Positions 1 through 8,751 are shown, counted from the first letter of the stretch. The stretch is 41,560 nt of DNA from Desulfobacterium sp. (GCA_016342325.1 JAEINR010000058.1:1-41560), one strand, 5' to 3'. Numbers and translations: made by a program. Notes: generated from the sequence alone by a model not told the origin.

Positions 1-17
1 GTTAAAACACCGGGCTT

Positions 18-78
18 GTCCAACAACCGGATAAGATCGTGGTTCGTTCCTCACACGATCTATCCTTATTCGTTAGGC
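18..78 (+). other. Integron attC-like recombination site
   Basis: The site has the full layout of an attC. The left core GTCCAAC (18-24) fits RYYYAAC and the right core GTTAGGC (72-78) fits GTTRRRY. Between them are a short spacer (25-28), a left arm GGATAAGATCGTG (29-41), a 12-base loop (42-53), a right arm CACGATCTATCC (54-65) and a spacer (66-71). The arms pair over 12 bp with exactly one extra base, an A in the left arm. This matches the extrahelical base of the L'' side of known attC sites and its usual orientation. Total length is 61 bp, typical for a short attC. The outer cores pair imperfectly, with one G-T and one C-A. No integrase is visible and no second site was seen, so it could be the last site of an array to the left or a lone site. 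The match was made by eye, without a covariance-model score. Confidence 0.6.
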
Positions 79-190
79 AGCCTTTTTAAAATCTCACGCT
101 CCATCTTCAAGCTCACGTTTCCAGCGCCCCAGCGTGACGTGGCCACAAAGGCCTTACCACCTCAGTCGGTGATTTACCCAGTAAGCGCAT
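79..190 (-). pseudogene. Decayed IS3-family orfA (transposase N-terminal part) fragment
   Basis: Reading the minus strand in shifting frames gives pieces typical of an IS3-family OrfA. LGRWKRELED is encoded around 106-129, and EREILKRL (or KKAA in another frame) around 79-102. These are the end of the helix-turn-helix region and the leucine-zipper tail of OrfA. The pieces lie in different frames with stops between them, so the gene is dead. No OrfB or clear terminal inverted repeats were found. The fragment directly adjoins the attC-like core at 72-78. The identification rests on short recalled motifs. Confidence 0.45.
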
Positions 191-224
191 TGGTATTGTA
201 GTCGTCCTTGAAGTTTGGTAAAAC

Positions 225-252
225 TAACAAATGCCAGATGAATAATTTGTTA
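225..252. repeat. Inverted repeat upstream of adenine deaminase
   Basis: TAACAAAT (225-232) and ATTTGTTA (245-252) form a perfect 8-bp inverted repeat with a 12-base gap, 27 bases before the ade start codon. It could be an operator or just AT-rich chance. No purine-riboswitch-like structure was seen in this leader. Confidence 0.25.
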
Positions 253-279
253 CTGAAACCATAATAATGGAGTACCCAT

Positions 280-2103
280 ATGTCAGAAAAATATAAACGA
301 TTTGCCTACGATCAGGTGGCAAGGGAGCTTGCAGACGTTGCCATGGGAAGACGGCTGGCCGATCTCGTTATCAGGAATGGACGCCTTGTCAATGTGGTAA
401 CGGCACAGATCCAGTCAAACACCGATATGGCTGTATACAAGGGGTTTATTGCCCTGGTGGGGGATGCCTCCCACATCATGACCGATGAAAGCACCGAGAT
501 CATCGATGCCGAAAACCGGTATCTTGCACCCGGGCTCATCGATTCCCATATGCATGTTGAAAGCTCCATGGTGGATCTTCGCTCCTTTGCCGCGGGGGTC
601 CTGCCCCATGGCACCACCACCATCTGCCCTGATAACCATGAGATGACCAATGTGCTTGGCCTGAGGGCGGTGGAACTCTTTAAGCAGAGCTCAGAAGGAA
701 TTCCCCTTAAGGTGCTCACGGCCATGCCGGTGTGCGTTCCCTCCCTGCCGGGGATGGAGGATGCCGGTGCCGTTATCGGTCCCAAGGAGGTGAGAACCGG
801 GTATGAAAAGGGGTGGGCTGAATTACAGGGAGAGCAGATGAATTTTCCCGGGGTTATATTCGGAGATCCCACGGTCCACGACATCACAGGGGAGGGGATC
901 CGTGCAGGCCGTGTCCTCACCGGCCACTATGCCGGAGAGGACCTGAACGCCGGATTGAACGCCTTTATCGCTTCAGGCATGACCTCCTGCCATGAATCCA
1001 CCACCTCTGCCGGGGCCTTGAGGCGGGCCCAGCTCGGCATGTATGTCCAGCAGCGGTACGGTTCCGCCTGGCTCGATCTTCCCAACTTGATCACCGCCGT
1101 CACTGATAATCCCGGTATGGACACACGGTTCTTCACCCTGGTGACCGATGACGTGACCTCTGCCACCATCAGGGATGAAGGTCACTTGATCCGGGTATTG
1201 CGAAAGGCGGTATCCCTGGGCATCAATCCCATCCAGGCCATTCAGATGGTCACCATCAACCCGGCCCAGCTGTTGGAGAAGTCCCGGTGGATCGGATCCC
1301 TTACGCCTGGAAGGGCTGCGGACATTCTTCTCATGGACGACCTTCAGTCCTTCAATCTCCACAGGGTTATCAGCGACGGTGTCACCGTAGCAAAAGAGGG
1401 CGTCCTTTCCGTTAACATGGCGCCATTTGACTATCCTGAATGGGCGGTGAACACGGTGCATCTTTCTTCCCTCAAGCCAGGGGACTTTTCCATTCCGGTG
1501 GCCGGTACCACGCCCTTAACAGTGCGGGTGATGGGCATCGTTCCGGGAATGGTGTACACAACCGCGGAAACCGCCGACATGGTTCCCCAATCAGGAGAAC
1601 TCAAGGCTGATCCGGGGAAGGATATTGCCAAGATCGGCATGTTCTATCGCCACGCAGCCCAAGGGGAGATCACCCATCCCAAATCATTGGGGTTTGTCTC
1701 GGGCACGGGCATGAAACCGGGGGTAGCCTATGCGTCAACGGTTTCCCACGATTGCCACAATTTGCTTGTGATCGGTACGGACGATGCCGCCATGGCCCTT
1801 GCCGCCAATGCCGTGATTGACTCAAAGGGCGGAACCGCCGTTGTCACGGATAACAAGGTGACAGGGCATATGGCCCTTCCCCTGGCAGGGCTCATGAGCC
1901 TTGATTCCATTGAAACGGCGGCAGACCAGGTGGATGCCGTTGAAGCGGCCATGAAAGAAGCCGGGTGCGTCCATGAATCCATGGAGATGACCCTGAGCCT
2001 TCTGGGCCTGGTGGTTCTGGGAGAGCTCCACATCTCAAACCGGGGACTTGTGGAACTCAAGGATGGCCAGCCGCCCCGGTTCGTTGAACTCATCATCAGC
2101 TGA
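280..2103 (+). CDS. ade: Adenine deaminase
   Basis: The protein deaminates adenine to hypoxanthine and ammonia in purine salvage. It is a 607-residue cytosolic amidohydrolase of normal length for the bacterial Ade (AdeC) family. The metal-binding motif HMHVESS is at residues 90-96, followed by HGTTTICPDNHE at 111-122; both are hallmarks of the family. The amidohydrolase barrel is followed by the usual C-terminal Ade domain from about residue 430. The ATG at 280 is preceded by GGAG at a short distance. The preceding 279 bases carry an attC-like site and an IS fragment, so this gene is the first intact one after a recombination scar. A SpoIIE-type phosphatase follows on the same strand after 52 bases. 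Family assignment is firm. Confidence 0.95.
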   Translation: MSEKYKRFAYDQVARELADVAMGRRLADLVIRNGRLVNVVTAQIQSNTDMAVYKGFIALVGDASHIMTDESTEIIDAENRYLAPGLIDSHMHVESSMVDLRSFAAGVLPHGTTTICPDNHEMTNVLGLRAVELFKQSSEGIPLKVLTAMPVCVPSLPGMEDAGAVIGPKEVRTGYEKGWAELQGEQMNFPGVIFGDPTVHDITGEGIRAGRVLTGHYAGEDLNAGLNAFIASGMTSCHESTTSAGALRRAQLGMYVQQRYGSAWLDLPNLITAVTDNPGMDTRFFTLVTDDVTSATIRDEGHLIRVLRKAVSLGINPIQAIQMVTINPAQLLEKSRWIGSLTPGRAADILLMDDLQSFNLHRVISDGVTVAKEGVLSVNMAPFDYPEWAVNTVHLSSLKPGDFSIPVAGTTPLTVRVMGIVPGMVYTTAETADMVPQSGELKADPGKDIAKIGMFYRHAAQGEITHPKSLGFVSGTGMKPGVAYASTVSHDCHNLLVIGTDDAAMALAANAVIDSKGGTAVVTDNKVTGHMALPLAGLMSLDSIETAADQVDAVEAAMKEAGCVHESMEMTLSLLGLVVLGELHISNRGLVELKDGQPPRFVELIIS

Positions 2104-2155
2104 ACCCTCTCCCAAGTACAAGGGAATGGATCGTCTCCCATAACATTGGATTATT

Positions 2156-4282
2156 ATGCGAATTCGTGGAAAAATGCTGATTCTGTTATTGAGTATTTCT
2201 ATTCTTCCCATGCTTTTACTTCGGTGGAACGGCCATCGCATTATTTTGGACTTGGGCGATGAACTGGCTATGGAAGCACGAAAATCGCTGATCCAGCAGG
2301 CCACTGGAACGCTTCAGCGTCTGGTGGAGGGCCATGCAGGTAAGCTCAAGTGTGAAGGCGATCTGGTTGTAATGGCCCTCCAGGTGCAAGCGGCGGAAAT
2401 CGAGAGGCGGCTGAACAGCCCAGGGACGGACTCTTTTGGGTCTGTTTTTGATCGCATCATCGAACCGCCTGAAGGCATCAACATGCCATCTTCCGTATAT
2501 TGCAAAAGAGAAGGAAGGGGAAGATGTAAGCCGATTCAGGTTTCCCATGACAGGCAGACCTTTTGTCTTCCACCTGCCATGGATAGTGGAGAGGCAGGCC
2601 GGATAAAAGAGCGACTTTCATCCATGACCGGGGTATACCGGGCGTTGAAGCAACACTCCCGTGGGGTATTCCTGTGGCAGATCATTGCCCTGGAAAACGG
2701 TGTCCAGACTGTTTACCCGGGTGTAAACGAGGCAATGCCTTATGATGCCCGGCAGACCGAATGGTACCGGTTCGCAAAGACGGGGGGAGAGGCGGTATGG
2801 GGAGATCCCGGTCCCGATCCCCTGACGGGTTCCATGGCCTTTCCGGTCTATTTTCCTGTCCATGGACCGGATGGCTGGTTTGCCGGCGTGACTGCCATTA
2901 TGGTGCCGGTGAACGTGGTGCTCCATGGAAATGAACAGATTCGGATGCTGTCAAACCGTGTGGCATCTTTCATTGTAAAGCCGGAGAAAAGATCAGGTTC
3001 CGGCCCTGGCATTCGAATCATTGCCGATGAAGGCTACCAGGGAGACCATCGCTATGGCTGGAACTTCAGCCCTGGCCCCCGGTGGTTGTCATTCAAGGAT
3101 TCTGGCCGGCTTGAGCAGATGGGGGTGGACTTGACCGCAGGCCGGTCCGGGGTCAGGGAGATTTCCTATGACGGAGAAGAGAGCCTTATGGCCTACTGCC
3201 CCATCAGTAGCAACGGGACCTCCTTGCTGCTGGTTGTTCCCAGGGCCGACCTTATTTTAGAAGCAACGGGCAGGGAAAAATATGTTCAGGAGCGTTTCAG
3301 GGAAGAGATCAAAATAACCACCTTTGTTTTTTCAGGGGTTATCTTGGGCATGATTGTGCTGGCCACGCTTCTATCCCGGTATGTTACCCGGAATATTAAG
3401 CAGCTGGCTGATGCCTCCGAACTTCTGACCGCTGGTGATTTCAGCGCACGGGTGGATATCCGAACCCGGGACGAGTTGGGGATCTTTGGGCAGCGGTTTA
3501 ACCGAATGGTGCCAGCCCTGGAAGAAAGCCTTCGCATGAAACAGGGACTGGATGTTGCCAGAAATGTCCAGCAAAGCCTTCTTCCCCGAACCCCTCCGGA
3601 GATAAAGGGGCTTGATGTTGCGGCCACAAGCATCTACTGCGATGAAACCGGGGGTGATTTCTATGATTTCATCCGGCTTCACCGGCATGGAACTGAATCC
3701 CTGGGTATTGCCGTCGGTGATGTCTCCGGCCATGGGGTATCTGCCGCCCTGCTCATGGCAACGGCCAGGGCCTTTCTACGGTGTCGTGTCGGCCAACTTG
3801 GAAATCTGTCTGAGATGATGACTGAAGTCAACCGCTTGCTTTGCCAGGATACCGAGGTCACCTGCCAGTTTATGACCCTTTTTTATGTGGAAATCATTCC
3901 GGCTGCCAAGCAGCTCAGGTGGATCAGGGCCGGACACGATCCGGCCTTTCTGTATGATCCGGCTGCCGACAGCTTTGTGGAACTCATGGGCAAGGGGATG
4001 CCTTTGGGGGTGGACGGTGACTTTTTATACCATGAAAACAGCCTGACACAACTGGATTTGGGCCAGGTCCTTGTCATTGGAACCGACGGCATATGGGAGG
4101 CCAGGAATCCGGACGGGGAAATGTTCGGTAAGGACCGGCTGAAAGAGTTGATCCGCCAATACGCCGGTTCCTCGGCAGAGGAGATGGTCTCAGCCATTAC
4201 CCTTTCGGTCAGGCAATTTCAGAAGACCGTGGCCCAGGAAGATGATATTACCCTTGTGGTCGCTTTTTTACCGATTTCCTAG
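2156..4282 (+). CDS. Membrane sensor phosphatase: Cache-like sensor, HAMP, SpoIIE/PP2C
   Basis: This 708-residue protein is a membrane signalling phosphatase of the RsbU/SpoIIE class. A first membrane segment is at residues 7-22 and a second at about 388-408. Between them lies a periplasmic sensor region with a dCache-like stretch around 200-250, rich in W, P and TG turns. A HAMP linker follows (409-460), then the SpoIIE/PP2C domain from about 464 to the end, with metal-binding GGDFYD and GDVSGHG near 521. Such proteins usually dephosphorylate an anti-sigma-factor antagonist in partner switching. No antagonist or anti-sigma gene is in the window, so the target is unknown. It may share a transcript with ade. 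Its 3' end overlaps the convergent fadL-type gene by 4 bases. Confidence 0.85.
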   Translation: MRIRGKMLILLLSISILPMLLLRWNGHRIILDLGDELAMEARKSLIQQATGTLQRLVEGHAGKLKCEGDLVVMALQVQAAEIERRLNSPGTDSFGSVFDRIIEPPEGINMPSSVYCKREGRGRCKPIQVSHDRQTFCLPPAMDSGEAGRIKERLSSMTGVYRALKQHSRGVFLWQIIALENGVQTVYPGVNEAMPYDARQTEWYRFAKTGGEAVWGDPGPDPLTGSMAFPVYFPVHGPDGWFAGVTAIMVPVNVVLHGNEQIRMLSNRVASFIVKPEKRSGSGPGIRIIADEGYQGDHRYGWNFSPGPRWLSFKDSGRLEQMGVDLTAGRSGVREISYDGEESLMAYCPISSNGTSLLLVVPRADLILEATGREKYVQERFREEIKITTFVFSGVILGMIVLATLLSRYVTRNIKQLADASELLTAGDFSARVDIRTRDELGIFGQRFNRMVPALEESLRMKQGLDVARNVQQSLLPRTPPEIKGLDVAATSIYCDETGGDFYDFIRLHRHGTESLGIAVGDVSGHGVSAALLMATARAFLRCRVGQLGNLSEMMTEVNRLLCQDTEVTCQFMTLFYVEIIPAAKQLRWIRAGHDPAFLYDPAADSFVELMGKGMPLGVDGDFLYHENSLTQLDLGQVLVIGTDGIWEARNPDGEMFGKDRLKELIRQYAGSSAEEMVSAITLSVRQFQKTVAQEDDITLVVAFLPIS

Positions 4283-5607
4283 AAACGATAGCTCAAGGTC
4301 ATGCCGTAGCTCCACACTTCGCCTTCTGCATTAAAGCTTACCAAAGCGGGATCGCTGGGGTTCATGGGGTTGTTGTAGCTATGGTTGAGGCTGTCGCTGG
4401 TGCCGTCGATATAGCGTTTGCCATCGGTTCTGGAGTAGGAAAACACCGAGTCAAGGGTGTAGTTGCCGAACGCATATCCGGCACCCCAGGACCAGGTATG
4501 CTTGTCTGCATCGGGCCAGATGAAATCCATGGAGGTGTCGGGTACGGGCGTGGGATCATAGAAGTAGCCGAGTCTCAGGGCGAGACAATCCAACGCCTGC
4601 CATTCGGCTCCAAACCTGAACTGGGTGGTGTCCTCCCAGTTCCTGGGGACGGTGTCGTCCCAGGTTTTTGGCAGATGGACCGCTTGGTAAATGCCCTCTG
4701 CAAAGGTCAGGCGCTGGGCCTGGCTTTGGTTGATACTCCAGTTGGTCCACACCACATCGACTTCAAGGGAGAGGGTCTTGTTCTTGCCTGCCACATAGCA
4801 GATACCCGCCTGGACCTGTTCGGGATGGTCGTACTCAAGTTCCACCCGGGCCACGGTGCCCATGCCGGCAACGGTCAGGTCTCCTTCAAAATCGGTAGCG
4901 GTTCTGCCCCGGTAGGTAAGGCCAAGGGTCAGTCTGTCCACGGGGGCAACCATGATGCCGAGGTTGAAGGAATAGTTGAAGTCATCTTTCAGGGCGGCTT
5001 CGTTCCGAAGCCCGCCAAAGCTTGCACCAAAGCAGTCGTTGCCAGTTTTTGACCGGCCCAGGGAGACGCCGGCACCGATGGAGACACGGTCCGAGAACTT
5101 GTAGGCAAGGGATGGGGTGATCACCTCCCTGACGTAGTAGGAATTAAATGAGTTGTAGCCCCCGGGGGTGGTGGCGAGATCCTCTTGCCATTCGATCTCC
5201 ATGCCATAGGGGGCATAGGCGGCAACGCCAAAGACGAATCGGTCGTTTACCGGCATGGCAAAACCCAGGTGGGGGCTGACAAGGCTTTTGGTCTTGTTAG
5301 CGAACTCCGAAGGCACCTGGAGCCGGGGGTCCTGGGCGGAGATGCCGCCCTGGACCGTGAAGTCGCTGACCGTCATGTCCGGGCTGACCACCAGGGCGCC
5401 GGCACTGATCATGGTTTTTTCGATTCCCGCAAGCCCGGCCGGGTTGTAGTAAACCGCAAAAGGATCATCTGCCTTGGCTGAGAAAGCGCCGCCCAAAGCA
5501 GTTGCCTTTGATCCTGTTCCGTAGTTGTCCACCATTCCCCCAAAGGCTGTGTGGGAGGTCATCATCAGTAAAAACACCAACACTCGTTTTATCATCATCA
5601 TCATCAT
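4279..5607 (-). CDS. FadL/OmpP1/TodX-type outer membrane hydrophobic-compound porin
   Basis: This is an outer membrane beta-barrel that probably takes up long-chain fatty acids or hydrocarbons. After a signal peptide (MIKR then a hydrophobic stretch, cut near AFG), the mature N-terminus carries the family pattern GTGSKATALGGAFSAKADDP and YYNPAGLAG. The rest alternates like amphipathic strands and ends in YRF, the C-terminal aromatic signature of outer membrane proteins. Length (about 440 residues) is normal. The start is ambiguous: five consecutive ATG codons lie at 5593-5607, and AGGA at 5612-5615 fits best the second or third (5604 or 5601). A TTG at 5619 is less likely. A PAS-LuxR regulator lies upstream on the same strand with a 168-base gap holding competing hairpins. 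The substrate is not readable from sequence. Confidence 0.88.
   Translation of the reverse strand: MMMMMIKRVLVFLLMMTSHTAFGGMVDNYGTGSKATALGGAFSAKADDPFAVYYNPAGLAGIEKTMISAGALVVSPDMTVSDFTVQGGISAQDPRLQVPSEFANKTKSLVSPHLGFAMPVNDRFVFGVAAYAPYGMEIEWQEDLATTPGGYNSFNSYYVREVITPSLAYKFSDRVSIGAGVSLGRSKTGNDCFGASFGGLRNEAALKDDFNYSFNLGIMVAPVDRLTLGLTYRGRTATDFEGDLTVAGMGTVARVELEYDHPEQVQAGICYVAGKNKTLSLEVDVVWTNWSINQSQAQRLTFAEGIYQAVHLPKTWDDTVPRNWEDTTQFRFGAEWQALDCLALRLGYFYDPTPVPDTSMDFIWPDADKHTWSWGAGYAFGNYTLDSVFSYSRTDGKRYIDGTSDSLNHSYNNPMNPSDPALVSFNAEGEVWSYGMTLSYRF
5593..5607 (-). repeat. ATG trinucleotide repeat (x5) at a start codon
   Basis: Five tandem ATG codons form the translation start of the FadL-type porin. Slippage here would add or remove ATGs without changing frame, moving the best-placed start relative to the fixed AGGA at 5612-5615. 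Confidence 0.8.
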
Positions 5608-5722
5608 CCGTTCCTGCAAAAGTTTGAATAGTCATCGTCTTTTTATACCTGCACGGTTTTTGGCCGGTGCCGGTGGAGACGTCAGAGGATGTCACAATGG
5701 GGGAAAAAGACAATACAGGAAG

Positions 5723-5756
5723 AATATAGGGGTAATATGGGGAAAAACCCTATATT
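5723..5756 (-). promoter_or_regulatory. Competing inverted repeats between regulator and porin gene
   Basis: AATATAGGG (5723-5731) and CCCTATATT (5748-5756) are a perfect 9-bp inverted repeat. A third copy, ATATGGGG at 5735-5742, can pair imperfectly with the same 5748-5756 arm. In the minus-strand transcript, the first arm could therefore fold with either of two later arms, as in an attenuator or switch. No long T-run follows either fold. The function is not known. Confidence 0.35.
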
Positions 5757-5775
5757 TCAGTCTGGTATTCCCGGA

Positions 5776-7062
5776 TCAGGAAAGGGAGAGCAGGTGGGTC
5801 CTGAGGTTGATTTTTTGATTCTTGATGCCGGTTTTTGTCCGGATGTTGTCCCGGTGGAAATCAATGGTGCCCTTGGAAAGGTTGAGAATTTCGGCGATCT
5901 CCTTTGTGGTCTTTCCCTGTCTCACAAGGCCTGCGACCCGCATCTCCATGGGGGTCAGGTTGTGGAGCTTGGAGGCAAGATTCCTTGCAAAGGGAGATAC
6001 GATCTCGTTGAGGGTGGTTCTGGCCGCCCCCAGATAGGCCGACTGTTTCTCGGTAAGGGGCTGGGCAACGATTTTGTCCAGATAGGGAAGCACCAGTTCC
6101 TTGACGTTGGAGACCACGTTGTCGGAAAGTTCCTTACGATCGTGTTCCCTCTGTTTCAGGAGTACCCTCAGGGCCGTGTTGGACTCTTCAAGGTGAAGGG
6201 ATTTTTGCTGGAGCTCTGCCTGGCGTTTTCGAAGGGCGCCCTCCATCCGGATGCGGTAGGAGATGTCATGGTAGGTGCCGGCCATGCGCAAGGCCCTTCC
6301 GGATTCGTCGGTTTCAACAATCCTGCCACGGCTGGTGACCCAGATCCAATTGTCGTCACAGGTCCTGAGCCGGTGCTCGACCTGGAAACTGTCGGATTCT
6401 TTTCGCAAATGATTGATAAAACTTTGTTTAATAAGCTCCCGGTCCTCGGGGTGAATCCACTCTTCCCAGGTATCGAAATTAAGGGTCTGGGTGGCGGAGA
6501 GTCCCATTTTTTCGCCCCATTCCTTTTCCACGGACACGGTTCCGGTTTCTATGTTCCAGTGCCAGACGCCCAAGTCCGCACCGTTCAAGGCAAGCTTCAG
6601 GTCGTCTTCCTGTTTCTTCAGTTCGATCTCACGTTTCTTTCGTTGGGTGATGTCCACGGCAATGCCGTGGATCTCCACGGGAATGTCGGCTTCAAAGACG
6701 ATCCTTGCCTTTGTTTCTATCCAGATGTGGGCACCGTCTTTTCGCTGGACGGAAAAAACGATGGACTCGGTGAAGTCGGTCATCTTGTTCCTGTCCATGA
6801 GAATGTCCTTGGCAAAGGTCATCTGCGCCATGGGGATGAGATCGAAAAAGTTGAGGGCGTTGAGCTCCGCCATTGAGTAGCCAAGCATCCTCAGGGTTGA
6901 ACGGTTTGCATCAATGAAATTCCCGGAATAATCGAGGATGTACACAGCGTCCAGGATCCTGTTGAAAAGGCCTGAATAACGCTGGGAATTGGAAGAGGGG
7001 GTCTTGAGTTCCGCTTCAAGGGTGTGGATTTTTTCTTTAAGCGCATTGATTGTGTCGATCAT
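5776..7062 (-). CDS. PAS-PAS-LuxR transcriptional regulator
   Basis: This 428-residue cytosolic regulator has no membrane segment. A PAS domain spans about residues 27-140, ending in a PAC-like DITQRKKRE, and a second PAS/PAC spans about 150-270. A coiled-coil linker (270-320) leads to a C-terminal LuxR-type helix-turn-helix (about 365-425), with [20 protein letters not shown] and [10 protein letters not shown] typical of the family. PAS domains may bind a small ligand, heme or flavin; none can be assigned here. No receiver domain is present, so regulation is probably by direct ligand sensing. The FadL-type porin lies downstream on the same strand and is a plausible target. Similar one-component regulators are, from memory, frequent in Desulfobacteraceae. 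Confidence 0.85.
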   Translation of the reverse strand: MIDTINALKEKIHTLEAELKTPSSNSQRYSGLFNRILDAVYILDYSGNFIDANRSTLRMLGYSMAELNALNFFDLIPMAQMTFAKDILMDRNKMTDFTESIVFSVQRKDGAHIWIETKARIVFEADIPVEIHGIAVDITQRKKREIELKKQEDDLKLALNGADLGVWHWNIETGTVSVEKEWGEKMGLSATQTLNFDTWEEWIHPEDRELIKQSFINHLRKESDSFQVEHRLRTCDDNWIWVTSRGRIVETDESGRALRMAGTYHDISYRIRMEGALRKRQAELQQKSLHLEESNTALRVLLKQREHDRKELSDNVVSNVKELVLPYLDKIVAQPLTEKQSAYLGAARTTLNEIVSPFARNLASKLHNLTPMEMRVAGLVRQGKTTKEIAEILNLSKGTIDFHRDNIRTKTGIKNQKINLRTHLLSLS

Positions 7063-7215
7063 GGAAAGGGTTTTACCTCTGTTTGGTTGCCTGGGCCGAT
7101 GGTGTTCATCCGCCTGTGTTGTTTTAAGCCGTAAAGGAGAGACAATATAAAGGTGTCGCTGGAAAAGTCAACGCTTGAATCAACACTAAAGCCGGTTTTC
7201 CTAGGACGCTTCTCC

Positions 7216-7244
7216 TTGCATAAACCGCGAAAGTGTAATATTTA
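7216..7244 (+). promoter_or_regulatory. Candidate sigma-70 promoter for the GDP-mannose gene
   Basis: TTGCAT (7216-7221) and TATTTA (7239-7244) are separated by 17 bases, about 42 bases before the next start codon. Both boxes deviate from consensus. Confidence 0.3.
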
Positions 7245-7286
7245 AACTAACGTTTACCGCTAATTCTAAGCAGATAAGGAGCAGAT

Positions 7287-8708
7287 ATGATTACACCTGT
7301 AATACTTGCCGGAGGTTCCGGCACCAGGCTGTGGCCCCTGTCCCGGGAACTCTACCCGAAACAGATGCTGTGTCTCACCGATGAACATACCATGCTTCAG
7401 AACACGGTGCTGAGACTGAAACAGCATGATGCCGTCTCAGACCCCCTTGTCGTCTGCAACGAAGAGCATCGGTTCATGGCTGCCGAACAGCTTCGGCAAA
7501 TCAATATAAACCCATGCTCCATTCTGCTTGAACCTGTTGGCAGAAACACGGCACCGGCCATTTGCATCGCCGCACTCAAGGCCCTTACCCATGGTAATGA
7601 CCCGGTGCTCCTTGTGCTGCCGGCGGACCATGTCATCGAAAATATATCAAACTTTCACCTGGCCATTACCCAGGGTAAGGTCCATGCCGACGACGGTGAT
7701 CTTGTCACCTTTGGTATTGTTCCGGACGCCCCGGAAACAGGCTATGGCTACATAAAAAAAGGCGCTCAGATGGAAGGTGCCTCCCATGTCTGTTCCATCC
7801 AGGCCTTTGTCGAAAAGCCGGATCTTGAAACTGCCCGGGATTACCTGTCTTCAGGAGACTACTGCTGGAACAGCGGGATGTTCATGTTCAAGGCGTCCGC
7901 CATCATCAAGGAACTTGAGCACTTTGTCCCCGATATCGTCCAAAGCTGCAGGACTGCCATGGAAAAGGGTCAGGAAGACCTGGACTTTTTCAGGCTTGAC
8001 AAAGACAGTTTTGCCCGGTCTCCCTCCGACTCAATCGATTACGCTGTGATGGAACATACGGAAAAAGGGGTGATGATTCCCTTTGAGGCGGGATGGAACG
8101 ATCTGGGTTCCTGGAATGCCCTGTGGAAGACCGGAAACAAGGATGGGAACAACAACGTGGTCAAAGGGGATGTGCTGCTCTCTGATGTCAAAAATTCCTA
8201 TCTCTATTCCGAGAGCCGACTGGTTGCAGCTGTGGGCCTTGAAGACCATGTGGTGGTCGAGACAAAGGATGCCGTGCTGGTGGCTTCCAGAAGCAAGGTC
8301 AAGGACGTTAAAGCCCTGGTCCAGGCCCTGAAGAAGGAGGGAAGGGAAGAAGCCATCGGCCACAGAAAGATCTACAGACCCTGGGGATGCTACGAGTCTG
8401 TGGACAGTTCCGACAGGTTCCAGGTCAAGCGGATTACGGTGAAGCCCGGCGCCAAGTTGTCCCTTCAGAAACATTATCACCGGGCCGAGCACTGGACCGT
8501 TGTTTCGGGTACGGCCATCATCACAAAGGATGATAAGGAGATTCTCTTGAAAGAGGATGAGTCCATCTATATTCCCCTGGGAGTGATGCACAGGATGGAA
8601 AATCCCGGACGGGTCCCCCTGGAACTCATCGAGGTTCAGTCAGGCACCTACCTTGGGGAGGATGATATTGTCCGGTTTGAGGATGTCTATGGAAGGCTCA
8701 AGCAGTGA
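7287..8708 (+). CDS. manC: Mannose-1-phosphate guanylyltransferase / mannose-6-phosphate isomerase
   Basis: This is a bifunctional type II enzyme of 473 residues. It makes GDP-mannose from mannose-1-phosphate and GTP, and isomerises fructose-6-phosphate and mannose-6-phosphate. The N-terminal nucleotidyltransferase domain (about 2-275) opens with GGSGTRLWPLSRELYPKQ, the signature of the family (ManC/CpsB/AlgA/XanB). The C-terminal cupin isomerase domain (about 350-470) starts at RPWG near residue 363 and has QKHYHRAEHWTVVSG. Length is standard. The ATG at 7287 has AAGGAG upstream. It stands alone here, without other exopolysaccharide or O-antigen genes, so the sugar product it serves is unknown. 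Confidence 0.95.
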   Translation: MITPVILAGGSGTRLWPLSRELYPKQMLCLTDEHTMLQNTVLRLKQHDAVSDPLVVCNEEHRFMAAEQLRQININPCSILLEPVGRNTAPAICIAALKALTHGNDPVLLVLPADHVIENISNFHLAITQGKVHADDGDLVTFGIVPDAPETGYGYIKKGAQMEGASHVCSIQAFVEKPDLETARDYLSSGDYCWNSGMFMFKASAIIKELEHFVPDIVQSCRTAMEKGQEDLDFFRLDKDSFARSPSDSIDYAVMEHTEKGVMIPFEAGWNDLGSWNALWKTGNKDGNNNVVKGDVLLSDVKNSYLYSESRLVAAVGLEDHVVVETKDAVLVASRSKVKDVKALVQALKKEGREEAIGHRKIYRPWGCYESVDSSDRFQVKRITVKPGAKLSLQKHYHRAEHWTVVSGTAIITKDDKEILLKEDESIYIPLGVMHRMENPGRVPLELIEVQSGTYLGEDDIVRFEDVYGRLKQ

Positions 8709-8751
8709 TTCTATCTTCTTCGTTCTGATTTCCGGCCTGTCGGGTCAGGCT

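Noticed and set aside
16-201. Open frame of 61 residues on the plus strand at the left edge.
   Set aside because: It has no ribosome binding site and low complexity, and it runs across the attC-like site and antisense to the IS3 orfA relic.
2104-2155. A possible second attC site after adenine deaminase, which would make ade a cassette.
   Set aside because: No RYYYAAC/GTTRRRY pair or stem was found in the gap.
280-4282. A purine riboswitch controlling ade.
   Set aside because: The leader is short and lacks the conserved three-way junction loops.
4381-5052. Plus-strand frame (223 codons) antisense to the FadL-type gene.
   Set aside because: It is a Gly/Val-rich shadow of the porin with no recognisable motif.
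5689-6876. Long plus-strand frame (395 codons) antisense to the PAS-LuxR gene.
   Set aside because: It mirrors the coding gene on the other strand; composition is Gly/Val/Leu-rich with no domain and no ribosome binding site.
8709-8751. Weak GCCTG/CAGGC hairpin between convergent manC and the unknown gene as a terminator.
   Set aside because: The stem is only 5 bp and the T-run is 3 bases, too weak to call.
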